Source: JBAZDC01 sp041654595
GTDB taxonomy: Bacteria > Pseudomonadota > Gammaproteobacteria > Burkholderiales > Burkholderiaceae_B
DNA length: 64,000 nucleotides
Direction: 5' to 3'
NCBI GenBank assembly: GCA_964551305.1
Contig: CAZKBT010000005.1
Location: 1-64,000 of the forward strand
Position numbers and translations under genes: made by a program. Below, piece after piece: positions 18,207 to 27,009 of the stretch. The notes below the pieces were generated by a model. It saw only the letters and a program-made list of their open reading frames with translations, was not told where the DNA came from and made no database searches. Within the stretch, counting starts at the first letter, position 1. Each line of letters begins with the position of its first letter.

Positions 18207-19397
18207 ATGGGAGCACTTGAAGGCATCCGGGTGATCGACTTGTCGCGCGTGCTGGGCGGTCCGTTCAGCACCCAGGTTCTGGCGGATCACGGCGCGTCCG
18301 TGATCAAGATCGAGCCGCCGGCCGGCGATGAAACCCGGGGCTGGGGGCCGCCGTTTCTCGGGGACACGGCTTCGTATTTTTTGGGCTTGAACAGAAACAA
18401 GCGAGGCATGGCCCTGGACTTGTCCAAGCCGCGCGGCCGCGAGGTTCTGCTGCGCCTGCTGGAAGACGCCGACGTTCTGGTGGAAAACTTTAAAAGCGGC
18501 ACCATGGAAAAATGGGGCCTGGGATATGAGAGCATCTTGCAGGCGCGTTTTCCGAGACTGATCTATTGCAGGGTCTCCGGGTTCGGCGAAACGGGTCCGT
18601 TTGGAGGGCTGCCCGGCTATGACGCCGTCGCCCAGGCCATGTCGGGGCTGATGTCGGTCAACGGCGAAAAAGGGGGAGGGCCGTTGCGCATGGGCGCTCC
18701 CGTGATCGATATGGTAACGGGCCTGAATGCCGCGCTGGGGGTATTGTTGGCTCTGCAAGAGCGCAACGTGTCGGGGAAAGGGCAGCTAGTCGAGTCCGCG
18801 CTGTACGATTCGGGCGTATCCCTCATGCATCCGCATCTGCCCAACTACTTCCTGTCGGGCCGCAGCTCCGCGCCCAGCGGCAATGCGCACCCCAACATTT
18901 GCCCGTACGATGCATATGCCACAGCCACGACGCCGATATTCCTGGCCGTCGGCAACGACACCCAGTTCGCAAAGCTGGCGGCGGTGCTGGGCAAGCCGGA
19001 ATTGGCGTCGCGGCGCGAGTTCAAGACCAATCGCGACCGCCTCGGGCACGCGGCGCTGTTGCGCCAAGAGATAGAGGCCCGCACGAAAACGCTGGACGCA
19101 GCGCAGCTTGCTCAACGGCTGATGGGCAGCGGCGTGCCTTGCGGATCGGTCGTGGATACGGCCGCCGTGGCCGAGCATGAGCATACGCGGCATCGCGAAA
19201 TGGTCGTGGAGATCGGCGAGTACAAAGGCGTTGGTTCGCCCATCAAGCTGTCGCGCACCAAGGCCGGCTATCGGACGGCGCCTCCCGATTTCGGCGAAGA
19301 CACCGTCGACATCCTTCGAGAGGCGGGCTTCGATGCTCAGGCCATCGACGAACTGATCGCCGAGGGCGTCGCCTACAATTCGCGAGCGCCCAAATGA
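18207..19397 (+). CDS. CaiB/BaiF-family CoA-transferase
   Basis: A 396-residue class III CoA-transferase. Family features are GIRVIDLSRVLGGPFSTQVLADHGASVIKIEPPAGDETRGWGPPF, the NRNKRGMALDLSKPRGREVL region, and the catalytic Asp in GAPVIDMVTGLNAALGVLLAL. It moves CoA between carboxylates. I chose the ATG at 18207 (aagga 8 bases upstream); an in-frame ATG at 18198 would add MES. It follows the ligase by 11 bases and overlaps the next gene by 4 bp, so transferase and racemase-like protein are made together. Confidence 0.92.
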   Translation: MGALEGIRVIDLSRVLGGPFSTQVLADHGASVIKIEPPAGDETRGWGPPFLGDTASYFLGLNRNKRGMALDLSKPRGREVLLRLLEDADVLVENFKSGTMEKWGLGYESILQARFPRLIYCRVSGFGETGPFGGLPGYDAVAQAMSGLMSVNGEKGGGPLRMGAPVIDMVTGLNAALGVLLALQERNVSGKGQLVESALYDSGVSLMHPHLPNYFLSGRSSAPSGNAHPNICPYDAYATATTPIFLAVGNDTQFAKLAAVLGKPELASRREFKTNRDRLGHAALLRQEIEARTKTLDAAQLAQRLMGSGVPCGSVVDTAAVAEHEHTRHREMVVEIGEYKGVGSPIKLSRTKAGYRTAPPDFGEDTVDILREAGFDAQAIDELIAEGVAYNSRAPK

Positions 19398-20317
19398 ACG
19401 GATTGGCCGGGGCGCTGGAGGGATGCCGCATCGTCGAGTTCGGACTCAATCTGCCGGGCCCAATGCTGACGCAAAGACTGGCGCGCTACGGCGCCGCGAC
19501 GCGAAAGATAGAGCCGCCGGCGGGCGATCCGACGGCTCGCATGTTCAAGGACGACAAGGGCATCCCTGTGTTGTACCGCATGCTCAACGGGGAAAAGGAC
19601 GTGGAGCGCCTGGACTTGAAAAGCGCCGCCGGCAAGGAGCGGGCGTTGCGCTACATCGCCGAGGCGGACGTGCTCGTCGAATCGTCGACGCCGGGCGTCA
19701 TGGATGCGCTGGGCGTCGGATATGAAGCGTGCCGGCGCGTCAATCCGTCGTTGATCTATTGCTCCATAACAGGACACGGGGACGCGGCACTGCCGGGCCA
19801 CGACATCAATTTCCTGGCGGCGGCGGGCTATGGTCCGGCCATGGGATATGGCGAACGCGGCAGCCTGGTCGCCTTTCCGGTGGGCGATATTGCAGGCGGC
19901 GTCCTTGCCGCGGAAAGCGCGATTCTGGCGGCGCTGCTGAAACGGCATGCCGTGGGAGCGGGCCAACGAATCCGGATCGATATCGTGGCGCAGCTGCGCC
20001 GGCTGGACGTGATGGGCGCTGCGTCGCGAGCGGCGCCCGCAAGGCGCGGGGACGATTTTTTGAAGGGCATTTATCCCTGCTACAGAGTGTACCGCTGCAA
20101 GGATCGGTCGCTGCTGGCGGTCGGTGCATTGGAGCGGAAGTTCTGGGGGCGGTTTTGCGAGCTCATTCAATGCGAAGCGCTGCGGGATCGTCAATTCGAG
20201 GGCAGTGATGAAGGCGATGCGCATTCGTTGGTGGAGCAAGCGTTGCTGGCTCGCCGCGCCGCCGAATGGGAGGAGGCCTCGTTGTCGGCGCCGTGTTGCT
20301 TGACGGCGGTGGGTTGA
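19394..20317 (+). CDS. short CaiB/AMACR-like protein
   Basis: A 307-residue CaiB-superfamily protein, about 60-90 residues shorter than usual. It reads more like alpha-methylacyl-CoA racemases than transferases: ALPGHDINFLAAAG (about residues 133-146) carries the GHD-N motif with its catalytic His, and FPVGDIAGGVLAAESAILAAL the Asp. The C-terminus is shortened and ends LTAVG, so it may be a trimmed but working racemase or a degrading copy. It is the last gene of the first supercluster operon, 21 bases before the next operator. Confidence 0.8.
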   Translation: MNGLAGALEGCRIVEFGLNLPGPMLTQRLARYGAATRKIEPPAGDPTARMFKDDKGIPVLYRMLNGEKDVERLDLKSAAGKERALRYIAEADVLVESSTPGVMDALGVGYEACRRVNPSLIYCSITGHGDAALPGHDINFLAAAGYGPAMGYGERGSLVAFPVGDIAGGVLAAESAILAALLKRHAVGAGQRIRIDIVAQLRRLDVMGAASRAAPARRGDDFLKGIYPCYRVYRCKDRSLLAVGALERKFWGRFCELIQCEALRDRQFEGSDEGDAHSLVEQALLARRAAEWEEASLSAPCCLTAVG

Positions 20318-20338
20318 GGCCGATTTCAATGTTTATTA

Positions 20339-20370
20339 ATTAACCGTCTGGACGGTTAATAGTGTATTAT
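20339..20370 (+). promoter_or_regulatory. promoter with perfect TetR-type palindrome (site 2)
   Basis: A perfect inverted repeat with 10-bp arms, ATTAACCGTC and GACGGTTAAT, around TG (20339-20360). TTAACC at 20340-20345 can act as a -35, with TATTAT at 20365-20370 as a -10 at a long 19-base spacing. It lies 43 bases before the diiron gene. It is the best copy of the operator shared with 13982 and 23253. Confidence 0.75.
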
Positions 20371-20402
20371 CGGAATAACGATCACTTTTGAGGACGAGAC
20401 AA

Positions 20403-21494
20403 ATGAGTACTCATAGCGAAAACATGGACAGGCTAGCCTCGGCGATCAAAGAGCCGCCGCAGCGGATGACGGAGATGGTGGATCTGGAAGCGCTGCTGTT
20501 CGACACGGAAGGGGCGCCGACGATCGAGTCCAAGAACATCTTTCCCTTGGAATGGAAAGTCGAAACGCCCAAGCTTTACGATATCTACGATAGCGCCAGG
20601 GATCCGGGCTGGGCGCCCAACAGGCTTCCCTGGAACACCTTGGATCCCGATCGGTTCTCGTTGGACGAACGCTATGCGATGGCCTATTGGTTTACGTTGT
20701 TGTCGGTGTTCGATGGCTCGGGGCCGACGGTCTTCGCCCGGGCGATGATACACACGTACGAGGCAAAGGAAGAAGACCCCGTTCGCAAGTGTTTCTTCTC
20801 CGTGGTCCGAGACGAAATGAACCATGAGGAAGTGTGCGGCCGCGCCATCACGCTGCTGACGCCCGGCGGCCCCTTGGGATACGAGCCCCGGACTCCCCTG
20901 GGCAGGCTGGCCCGAAACAATGTGGAATGGCTGTACTTCAACGGCTCGAGGTACTGGAAGGGCTTCAATAATGCCGTGGACAAGTACTCATTGCCGATTT
21001 TGTTCACGTCCTTCCTGTTCGGCGAGGTCGCGTCCAGCACGCTCTTTCACGGCATGTACGACAGGACCAGCATCCCCGTTTTCAAGGAAGCGTTCAAGCG
21101 CATCGGACAGGACGAGGGCCGCCACCTCGGCATCTGTCTGGCCGTGTTGGAAAAACTGCTGCCGGTGTTGACGGAGGAAGATAAGGAAATGATCACGCTG
21201 CAGCTGCGCGCCGGGTTCGTGTTCTTGTCCGGCATCCTGTTCGAGCCGCCCGAAAGCTTCTGGCAACTGCCCGGCACGTTCTTGCCGGCGCAGCGCGCGA
21301 TCGAGGACGTGGCTCGAGGCGCCGGGCTGGGCATCCTGACGTTGGACGAGCGGCGTGAAAACTGGAAGACCGCCGTCCTGCGCATGAAGGCGAATCTGGA
21401 TCCCTACGGCATCGAGTTTCCGGCGCTGCCCGAGGTCGGGATAAGCGGCAAGGAGGTTGTTTTCGATCCCGAGAAAATCATTCCGATTTTTTAA
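20403..21494 (+). CDS. ferritin-like diiron oxygenase
   Basis: A 363-residue helical protein with two carboxylate/ExxH iron-ligand sets: Glu in HTYEAKEED with DEMNHEE (about residues 115-145), and Glu in FGEVASS with DEGRHLG (about 205-243). This is the pattern of AurF-type N-oxygenases and of the BoxB/PaaA-like hydroxylase superfamily. It would activate O2 to oxidise the pathway substrate, taking electrons from the reductase encoded 4 bases downstream. It is much shorter than BoxB, and no PaaB, PaaC or PaaD partners are present. The ATG at 20403 follows gaggacgag; a TTG at 20388 is less likely. Confidence 0.82.
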   Translation: MSTHSENMDRLASAIKEPPQRMTEMVDLEALLFDTEGAPTIESKNIFPLEWKVETPKLYDIYDSARDPGWAPNRLPWNTLDPDRFSLDERYAMAYWFTLLSVFDGSGPTVFARAMIHTYEAKEEDPVRKCFFSVVRDEMNHEEVCGRAITLLTPGGPLGYEPRTPLGRLARNNVEWLYFNGSRYWKGFNNAVDKYSLPILFTSFLFGEVASSTLFHGMYDRTSIPVFKEAFKRIGQDEGRHLGICLAVLEKLLPVLTEEDKEMITLQLRAGFVFLSGILFEPPESFWQLPGTFLPAQRAIEDVARGAGLGILTLDERRENWKTAVLRMKANLDPYGIEFPALPEVGISGKEVVFDPEKIIPIF

Positions 21495-21498
21495 CGCC

Positions 21499-22533
21499 AT
21501 GACGACATCCACCGTGACGGTGCTGAACAATGGTGCGACCTTCGACGCCGATGCCGGCCTCTGCATACTCGACTCGGGGCTTGCCCAGGGAATAGCGCTG
21601 CCTCATCAATGCAGAGGGGCTTCGTGCGGCCAGTGCAAGGCGCACATCGAACGGGGCACGGTCAATCATGGCTGGTCGTTCGGCCTGGCGATCACCGACG
21701 AGGAAAAAGAGCAAGGCTACTGCTTGATGTGCCAAGCCAAGCCGACCAGCGAGCACATCGTGCTGAGAACGGTGCAGCCGATGGGCGACGAAGCCAGGCC
21801 GGTGACCGAGCTGGAAGGAACCATCATCGCGTTGGAGCAGTTGACTGCTCGCGTGCGCAGGGTGGTCCTGCGCGTGCCCGGGGCCGGCGCGCTGTTTCGC
21901 GCGGGATCGTACGCCGAGCTCAAACTGCCCGGCATCCATCCCGATCGCGTGTACAGTTTTTCCAACTCCGCGTGCCGCGCCGACCAGCTGGAGTTCCTGG
22001 TGGCCTTGCATCCCGAAGGCCGGGCCAGCGGCTATTTGCACGGTCCGGCCAAGGTGGGAGATGCCGTCGACGTGAAAGGCCCGTTCGGCGCCTGCCGGAT
22101 ACCGGACGGCTGGGGAGGCGTGTTGGGGTTGGCGGGCGGAACGGGGCTTGCGCCCGTCTTGTCCCTGTTTCACGCGGCGCTCGACGCCGGGGCCGCGGAT
22201 CGCTTCCGCCTGTTGTTCGCCGTGCGGGAAGACGGCGATGCGTTCTTGCTGGACCGGCTGATGACCCTTGCGGATGCGTATCCCAACTTCAGCTATGAGC
22301 TCGTGGTGGCGCAAGGCCCGAGCCGCTTGTGCGGGAAAACGGGCTTGATCGACGAATACCTTTACGCGAATGTCGACACCTTGCAAGGCTGGCGCGTCGT
22401 GGCGGGCGGGTCCCCCGGCTTCGTCACGGCGTGCGCGACGGCTTGCGCGAAGCTGGGCGTGTCGGCCGACGATATTTCGGTGGACAGCTTTACTGATGTA
22501 TCATCTGCGGCGGCACTTGAAGTCAATCCCTAG
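21499..22533 (+). CDS. 2Fe-2S ferredoxin/FAD/NAD(P)H reductase
   Basis: A 344-residue electron-transfer flavoprotein of the oxygenase-reductase type. The N-terminal plant-type ferredoxin has CRGASCGQC (CX4CX2C) and the fourth Cys in GYCLMCQ. An FAD domain (RVYSFSN) and an NAD(P)H domain (LAGGTGLAPVLSLF) follow. It passes electrons from NAD(P)H to the diiron oxygenase encoded just upstream, as PaaE, BenC or MmoC do for their oxygenases. The ATG at 21499 is 4 bases past the oxygenase stop. Confidence 0.92.
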   Translation: MTTSTVTVLNNGATFDADAGLCILDSGLAQGIALPHQCRGASCGQCKAHIERGTVNHGWSFGLAITDEEKEQGYCLMCQAKPTSEHIVLRTVQPMGDEARPVTELEGTIIALEQLTARVRRVVLRVPGAGALFRAGSYAELKLPGIHPDRVYSFSNSACRADQLEFLVALHPEGRASGYLHGPAKVGDAVDVKGPFGACRIPDGWGGVLGLAGGTGLAPVLSLFHAALDAGAADRFRLLFAVREDGDAFLLDRLMTLADAYPNFSYELVVAQGPSRLCGKTGLIDEYLYANVDTLQGWRVVAGGSPGFVTACATACAKLGVSADDISVDSFTDVSSAAALEVNP

Positions 22534-22614
22534 GGCGCGCTTCGACTTGCCGGTGATGACCTGTGGGCTTGCTAAGAGATAGAATGAATACGGCCCCCCT
22601 TTTTCCAGGTGTAT

Positions 22615-23202
22615 ATGGCACGTACCAAGTCTGAAGAGTTCGATCACATCAAAGAGCACATTCTGCAATGTGCGACGACGCTTTTTGCCTCCAAGGGCTT
22701 TGCCAATTCCAACATCATCGAAATCGGCAAGGCCTGCAACGCGTCCAAGTCCAGGATGTATCACTATTTTCCGTCCAAGGAATCCATCCTCGAAACCATG
22801 TTGCGCGCGCACGTCGAAGACCTGCTGGCCGTGGTATCGGACATTGCCGAGCAGGACGACGATCCGGCGCTGGTATTCGAACGCTACATCAGGGCTCATT
22901 TGGAGTACTACTACCAGAACAGCGAACGGCATTCCGTGTTGATTCAGGACGCCGATCATCTTTCTCCAAAGGCGCGCAAGGACTTGAAGGCGGCGGAGAC
23001 GCGGCTGGTGACGTTCCTGATCGCGATACTCCAGCGTCTCAACAAAGAACGCTATCGCGAGCGCAATATCGCGGTCGCGCATGCGATGCTGATCTACGGC
23101 ATGTTGAACTGGACCTATACGTGGTACAAACCGTCAGGCCATCTTTCCTTTGAAACCCTGGCGCGTGAAGCCACCGATCTCTGCCTCAACGGTATTTCGT
23201 AG
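22615..23202 (+). CDS. TetR-family regulator, PaaR-like
   Basis: A 195-residue TetR repressor. The helix-turn-helix region is TTLFASKGFANSNIIEIGKACNASKSRMYHYFPSKESILETM. The start MARTKSEEF and the C-terminal IYGMLNWTYTWYKPSGHLS resemble PaaR/fatty-acid-type TetR proteins that sense acyl-CoA or aryl-CoA. I chose the ATG at 22615; a GTG at 22609 adds two residues. Three operons around it carry the same operator (13982, 20339, 23253), so it is the likely regulon repressor, with the pathway CoA ester as candidate inducer. No copy lies directly before the gene itself. Confidence 0.9.
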   Translation: MARTKSEEFDHIKEHILQCATTLFASKGFANSNIIEIGKACNASKSRMYHYFPSKESILETMLRAHVEDLLAVVSDIAEQDDDPALVFERYIRAHLEYYYQNSERHSVLIQDADHLSPKARKDLKAAETRLVTFLIAILQRLNKERYRERNIAVAHAMLIYGMLNWTYTWYKPSGHLSFETLAREATDLCLNGIS

Positions 23203-23252
23203 GAACGCCGAAAAAAAGCGCTCGAGGATTGGGGAAAACCCCTTTGTTAAAA

Positions 23253-23282
23253 ATTGACCGTCCAGATGGATTATCTTAAAAT
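23253..23282 (+). promoter_or_regulatory. promoter with TetR-type operator (site 3)
   Basis: TTGACC (23254-23259), exactly 17 bases, then TAAAAT (23277-23282): a good sigma70 promoter about 90 bases before the thioesterase gene. The -35 lies in ATTGACCGTC, identical to the left arm at 13982, within an imperfect palindrome spanning 23253-23274. It should drive the thioesterase, Liv and nitroreductase operon. Confidence 0.7.
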
Positions 23283-23373
23283 TGACGCGGCAGCAGCCAA
23301 GATCAGCGAAGCGCATCATGTTCGTGTCATCCAAATCCGCAGTCACCATCCAGTGTTCGAAGGTAGATAAATA

Positions 23374-23835
23374 ATGGACGGATCAATTTCCGCTTGCCCG
23401 GATCCAGGGGCCTTGGCTCGTGCCGTCGGCGCGTCGATGTTCGAACGGGACCGGGCCTCCCGGTCGCTCGGAATGAGGCTGATCGATATCGATCCGGGCG
23501 GCGCGACCATGGAAATGGCGGTGCGCGAAGATATGCTCAACGGGCATGGCACCTGTCAAGGCGGTTTCATTTTCGCGCTGGCCGACAGCGCCTTCGCCTT
23601 TGCGTGCAATAGCTACAACCGCAATACCGTTGCCTCGGGATGCGCGATCGATTATCTGGCGCCGGCGTTCGTCGGCGAACGGCTGACGGCCCATGCGCGG
23701 GAGGTATCCCGCGCGGGGCGCACAGGCGTCTACGACATTACCGTTTCAAACCAGAAGGGCGCGAAGATAGCCGTATTTCGCGGAAGATCGTATGAAATCA
23801 AAGGAGCGGTGACCGACACATCTGACCAAGCATAA
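23374..23835 (+). CDS. PaaI-like acyl-CoA thioesterase
   Basis: A 153-residue hot-dog thioesterase of the PaaI family. The signature NGHGTCQGGFIFALADSAFAFACNSYN (about residues 51-77) contains the catalytic Asp in LADSAF. In phenylacetate degradation PaaI hydrolyses stalled hydroxylated aryl-CoA esters to release CoA. Its presence supports an oxygenated aromatic CoA ester as intermediate here. It is the first gene of the third operon, with the ABC importer 59 bases downstream. Confidence 0.92.
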   Translation: MDGSISACPDPGALARAVGASMFERDRASRSLGMRLIDIDPGGATMEMAVREDMLNGHGTCQGGFIFALADSAFAFACNSYNRNTVASGCAIDYLAPAFVGERLTAHAREVSRAGRTGVYDITVSNQKGAKIAVFRGRSYEIKGAVTDTSDQA

Positions 23836-23894
23836 CGGCAGCACGCATCTACGACGTAAAAACTTTTCAAACAGCCAAAGGCGGGAGACAAGAC

Positions 23895-25046
23895 ATGATT
23901 CATAGAAACATAGGCAAGGCGTTGGTGGCAGGAGTTCTATTCGTGGCCGGCGCATCGGCGGCCCAGGCCGAGGACCCGATCAAGATCGGAGCCGTGCTCT
24001 CGGTCACGGGACCTGCGTCTTACTTGGGCGATCCCGAGTTGAAGACACTGGAAACCTATGTAAAGAAGATCAACGACGAGGGCGGCGTGCTTGGCCGCAA
24101 ACTGCAGCTGGTCCATTATGACGACGGCACGCAAGCCGCGAAAGCGAACAGCTTCGCCAAGCGCCTGATCGAATCCGATCGGGTCGATGCCCTTATAGGC
24201 GGCACCACGACGGGCGCGACCATGGCGATGGTTCCCTTGGCGGAAAAAGCCGAAGTGCCGTTCGTTTCGCTGGCCGGCGCCATCGTCGTGATCGATCCTG
24301 TCAAGAAATGGGTGTTCAAGACGCCTCATACCGATCGGATGGCCGCCGAGAAGGTATTCGAAGACATGAAAAAGCGCGGCATCACGAAGGTCGGGCTTTT
24401 ATCCGACACCGGCGGCTTCGGGCAGTCCGGATACAAGGAAGCCAAGCAGGTGGTCGGCAACTACGGCATTACGCTGGTCGCGGAAGAAACCTATAACCCC
24501 AGCGATACCGACATGACGGCGCAACTGACCAAGATCAACGGCGCGCCGGGTGTGGAGGCGGTATTCGTCTTTGGCTTCGGGCAGGGCGCGGCGATCGTGA
24601 CGCGCAATTACGGCCAGCTGAACATGCGGATTCCGCTGTATCAGTCTCATGGTGTCGCCTCCAATGAGTTCGTGACCTTGTCCGGCAAATCGGCCGAGGG
24701 CGTGCGCATGCCCACGCCGGCGCTGCTGGTCGCCGACGCGCTGCCCGCCGACGATCCGCAGAAATCGACCGTCGTTTCCTACAACGAGACCTATCGCAAT
24801 ATCTATAAAAGCGATCCTTCGACGTTCGGCGGCTATGCGTATGACGCGCTCGCTCTCATCGTCGACGCCATCAAGCGGGCCGGCTCGACCGATAAAGCCA
24901 AAGTGCGCGACGCGCTCGAGCAGACCGGGGGTTTCGTCGGCACGACCGGCGTATTCAACATGAGCCCCACCGACCACATGGGCCTGGATCTGACGGCGTT
25001 CCGCATGGCCGAGGTAAGGAACGGAACCTGGAAGCTGCTGGATTGA
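23895..25046 (+). CDS. Liv-type ABC transporter substrate-binding protein
   Basis: A 383-residue periplasmic binding protein of the branched-chain amino acid (LivK/HAAT) class. It has a Sec signal peptide ending VAGASAAQAE, then DPIKIGAVLSVTGPASYLGDPELKTLE and YDDGTQAAKANSFAKRLIESDRVDALIGGTTTGATMAM. In environmental betaproteobacteria this class often binds aromatic acids, and the linked CoA ligase suggests the same here. The start at 23895 has gggaga 6 bases upstream. Confidence 0.92.
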   Translation: MIHRNIGKALVAGVLFVAGASAAQAEDPIKIGAVLSVTGPASYLGDPELKTLETYVKKINDEGGVLGRKLQLVHYDDGTQAAKANSFAKRLIESDRVDALIGGTTTGATMAMVPLAEKAEVPFVSLAGAIVVIDPVKKWVFKTPHTDRMAAEKVFEDMKKRGITKVGLLSDTGGFGQSGYKEAKQVVGNYGITLVAEETYNPSDTDMTAQLTKINGAPGVEAVFVFGFGQGAAIVTRNYGQLNMRIPLYQSHGVASNEFVTLSGKSAEGVRMPTPALLVADALPADDPQKSTVVSYNETYRNIYKSDPSTFGGYAYDALALIVDAIKRAGSTDKAKVRDALEQTGGFVGTTGVFNMSPTDHMGLDLTAFRMAEVRNGTWKLLD

Positions 25047-25134
25047 GCTTTCGGCCGGGCAGCGATGTCGCGCCGGCCCTCGATCCGTGCGGGGGCCGGC
25101 ACTTTTCGAACTGAACATTCTTCGGGGACGGGCC

Positions 25135-26010
25135 ATGCTAGCCGACTTCCTGCAGTTTCTTTTTTCCGGAATCACGGTCGGCGCCGCCTATGCCTTGGCG
25201 GCGCTGGGGTTCACGATCATCTACAACACCAGCGGCGTGATCAACTTCGCCCAGGGCGAGTTCATTATGCTGGGAGGCATGCTGTCCGCGGCGCTGATCG
25301 CAACTGGAGTGCCGATGTACCTGGCCATCGCGCTGGCCATCGTCGCGACGGGGGCCGTCGGCCTGATCATCGAGAAGTTCGCGATAGAGCCCGCCAAGAA
25401 CGCGGACGTCATCACGCTGATCATCATCACGATAGGCGCGGCGCTGATCATTCGCGGGCTGGTCCAGGTCTTTCTTGGAAAAGGAACGCATTCGCTTCCA
25501 CCGTTCTCGGGCGATCAGCCCGTCGCTTTCCTGGGCGCCACGCTGTTGCCGCAAAGCTTCTGGGTGCTGGGCGTATCGTTCGTCATCGTCGTGCTGCTGG
25601 GATGGTTCTTCGGCGCGACGACGTTTGGCAAGGCGATGCTGGCGACGTCGTACAACAAGATGGCTTCGAGACTCGTCGGGATCAATACCAAGGTCATCCT
25701 GCTGCTGTCGTTCGGCCTGTCGGCCATCCTGGGCGCGGCCGGCGGGGCCATCCTGGCTCCCATCACCCTGACTTCCTACGACATCGGCATCATGCTGGGC
25801 TTGAAAGGCTTCGTGGCCGCCGTGCTGGGCGGCATGGGCAGCGGCGTGGGGGTCGTGGCGGGAGGCCTGATACTGGGGGTCGCCGAGGCGATGACGGCGG
25901 GCTACCTGTCTTCCTCCTACAAGGACGCCGTTCCTTTCGTTCTCATATTGTTGATTCTCTTCGTGCGGCCCAATGGTCTATTCGGCCCACCATCCTCGGA
26001 GCGGGTATGA
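25135..26010 (+). CDS. Liv-type ABC permease (LivH-like)
   Basis: A 291-residue inner-membrane permease of the LivH family. The N-terminal FLFSGITVGAAYALAALGFTIIYNTSGVINFAQGEFIMLGGM is diagnostic, and the C-terminus ends ILLILFVRPNGLFG. It forms the channel with the LivM-like subunit. The ATG at 25135 has ggggac 6 bases upstream and gives the normal N-terminus. It overlaps the next start by 4 bp. Confidence 0.93.
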   Translation: MLADFLQFLFSGITVGAAYALAALGFTIIYNTSGVINFAQGEFIMLGGMLSAALIATGVPMYLAIALAIVATGAVGLIIEKFAIEPAKNADVITLIIITIGAALIIRGLVQVFLGKGTHSLPPFSGDQPVAFLGATLLPQSFWVLGVSFVIVVLLGWFFGATTFGKAMLATSYNKMASRLVGINTKVILLLSFGLSAILGAAGGAILAPITLTSYDIGIMLGLKGFVAAVLGGMGSGVGVVAGGLILGVAEAMTAGYLSSSYKDAVPFVLILLILFVRPNGLFGPPSSERV

Positions 26011-27008
26011 AGGCAGTATCGACCATCCATGCAGGCAAGGCAGGCGCAGCCGCAACCGCGGGTGTCGCGCACGGCCACCGCGGCAACGTCAAGGCGGTTC
26101 TAGCGCTGGCGGTCGTGCTGGCGGCGCTGCCGTTTTGCTTTACCAACAGCTTTTACTTCGACGTCGCGATCCGCATGGGCATCAATGCGATCCTGGTCAT
26201 CGGGCTCAATCTGCTGATCGGCTACGCGGGACAGCTCAGCCTGGGACATGCGGGGCTGTTCGGCATAGGCGCCTATGCGTCGGGCGTGCTGTGCGGCAGG
26301 CTGGACTGGCCGCCCTTGCTGTCGCTGGCGGTCGGCGCGGCCGTTACCGGCGTCCTGGCATACGTGGTGGCCAAGCCCATTCTCAGGTTGCGCGGCTACA
26401 TGCTGGCAATGGCGACGCTGGGCTTGGGCATCATCATCTATATCGTGATAACGAACGAGGCGCAGTGGACCGGCGGCCCCGATGGAATGGCCGTGCCATC
26501 CCTGGGGGCGCTGGGGTGGGAGGTGTCGGGCGATCTTTCGTGGTATGTCCTCGTCAGTGTATTGCTGATGGCCACGACGTGGGGCGCGTTGAACTTGATC
26601 AATTCGCCCGCGGGGCGCGCCTTGCAAAGCCTGCATGGATCGGAGATCGCCGCGAGCGTGGTCGGCGTCGATACCAGCCGTTTCAAGGTGAGGGTTTTCG
26701 TGTTGTCCGCGGTGATAGCCAGCATCGCCGGCAGTTTGAGCGCGCACTACGTCGGATTCATCACACCGGGCATCGCCGGTTTTTCGCATTCGATCGAGCT
26801 GGTCACCATGGCGGTGGTGGGCGGCATGGCCTCGGTATTCGGCTCCATCGTGGGCGCCGCTTTGCTCACGGTCCTGCCGCAGCTCCTGGTCCAGTTCGAC
26901 GGCTGGGAAACGCTGGTGTATGGCCTGATCCTGGTGCTGACCATGATCTTCATGCCCCAAGGGCTGGTGCCGACACTGCGCAAGCGCTTTGAGAAAAGGG
27001 GGGCGTGA
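26007..27008 (+). CDS. Liv-type ABC permease (LivM-like)
   Basis: A 333-residue polytopic permease of the LivM family, with GLNLLIGYAGQLSLGHAGLFGIGAYAS, KPILRLRGYMLAMATLGLG and GSLSAHYVGFITPGIAGFSHSIELVTMAVVGGMASVFGSIVGA. It starts at the ATG overlapping the livH stop. A Gly/Ala/His-rich cytoplasmic extension of about 25 residues precedes the first membrane segment. Confidence 0.93.
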   Translation: MKAVSTIHAGKAGAAATAGVAHGHRGNVKAVLALAVVLAALPFCFTNSFYFDVAIRMGINAILVIGLNLLIGYAGQLSLGHAGLFGIGAYASGVLCGRLDWPPLLSLAVGAAVTGVLAYVVAKPILRLRGYMLAMATLGLGIIIYIVITNEAQWTGGPDGMAVPSLGALGWEVSGDLSWYVLVSVLLMATTWGALNLINSPAGRALQSLHGSEIAASVVGVDTSRFKVRVFVLSAVIASIAGSLSAHYVGFITPGIAGFSHSIELVTMAVVGGMASVFGSIVGAALLTVLPQLLVQFDGWETLVYGLILVLTMIFMPQGLVPTLRKRFEKRGA

Positions 27009-27009
27009 C

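Noticed and set aside
18194..18209. The leader ggatggaaagtatg before the CaiB gene recurs before the SDR gene at about 61765.
   Set aside because: It is a 14-base match at two start regions with no extension and no palindrome; chance or a common ribosome-site form explains it.
23231..23242. GGGGAAAACCCC as a possible terminator after the TetR gene.
   Set aside because: The stem is only 4 bp with an interrupted T tract; too weak to call.
25065..27008. A 647-codon plus-strand frame that spans both Liv permease genes.
   Set aside because: Only its last 333 codons (from 26007) are the LivM-like protein; the first part is the wrong frame of the LivH-like gene.
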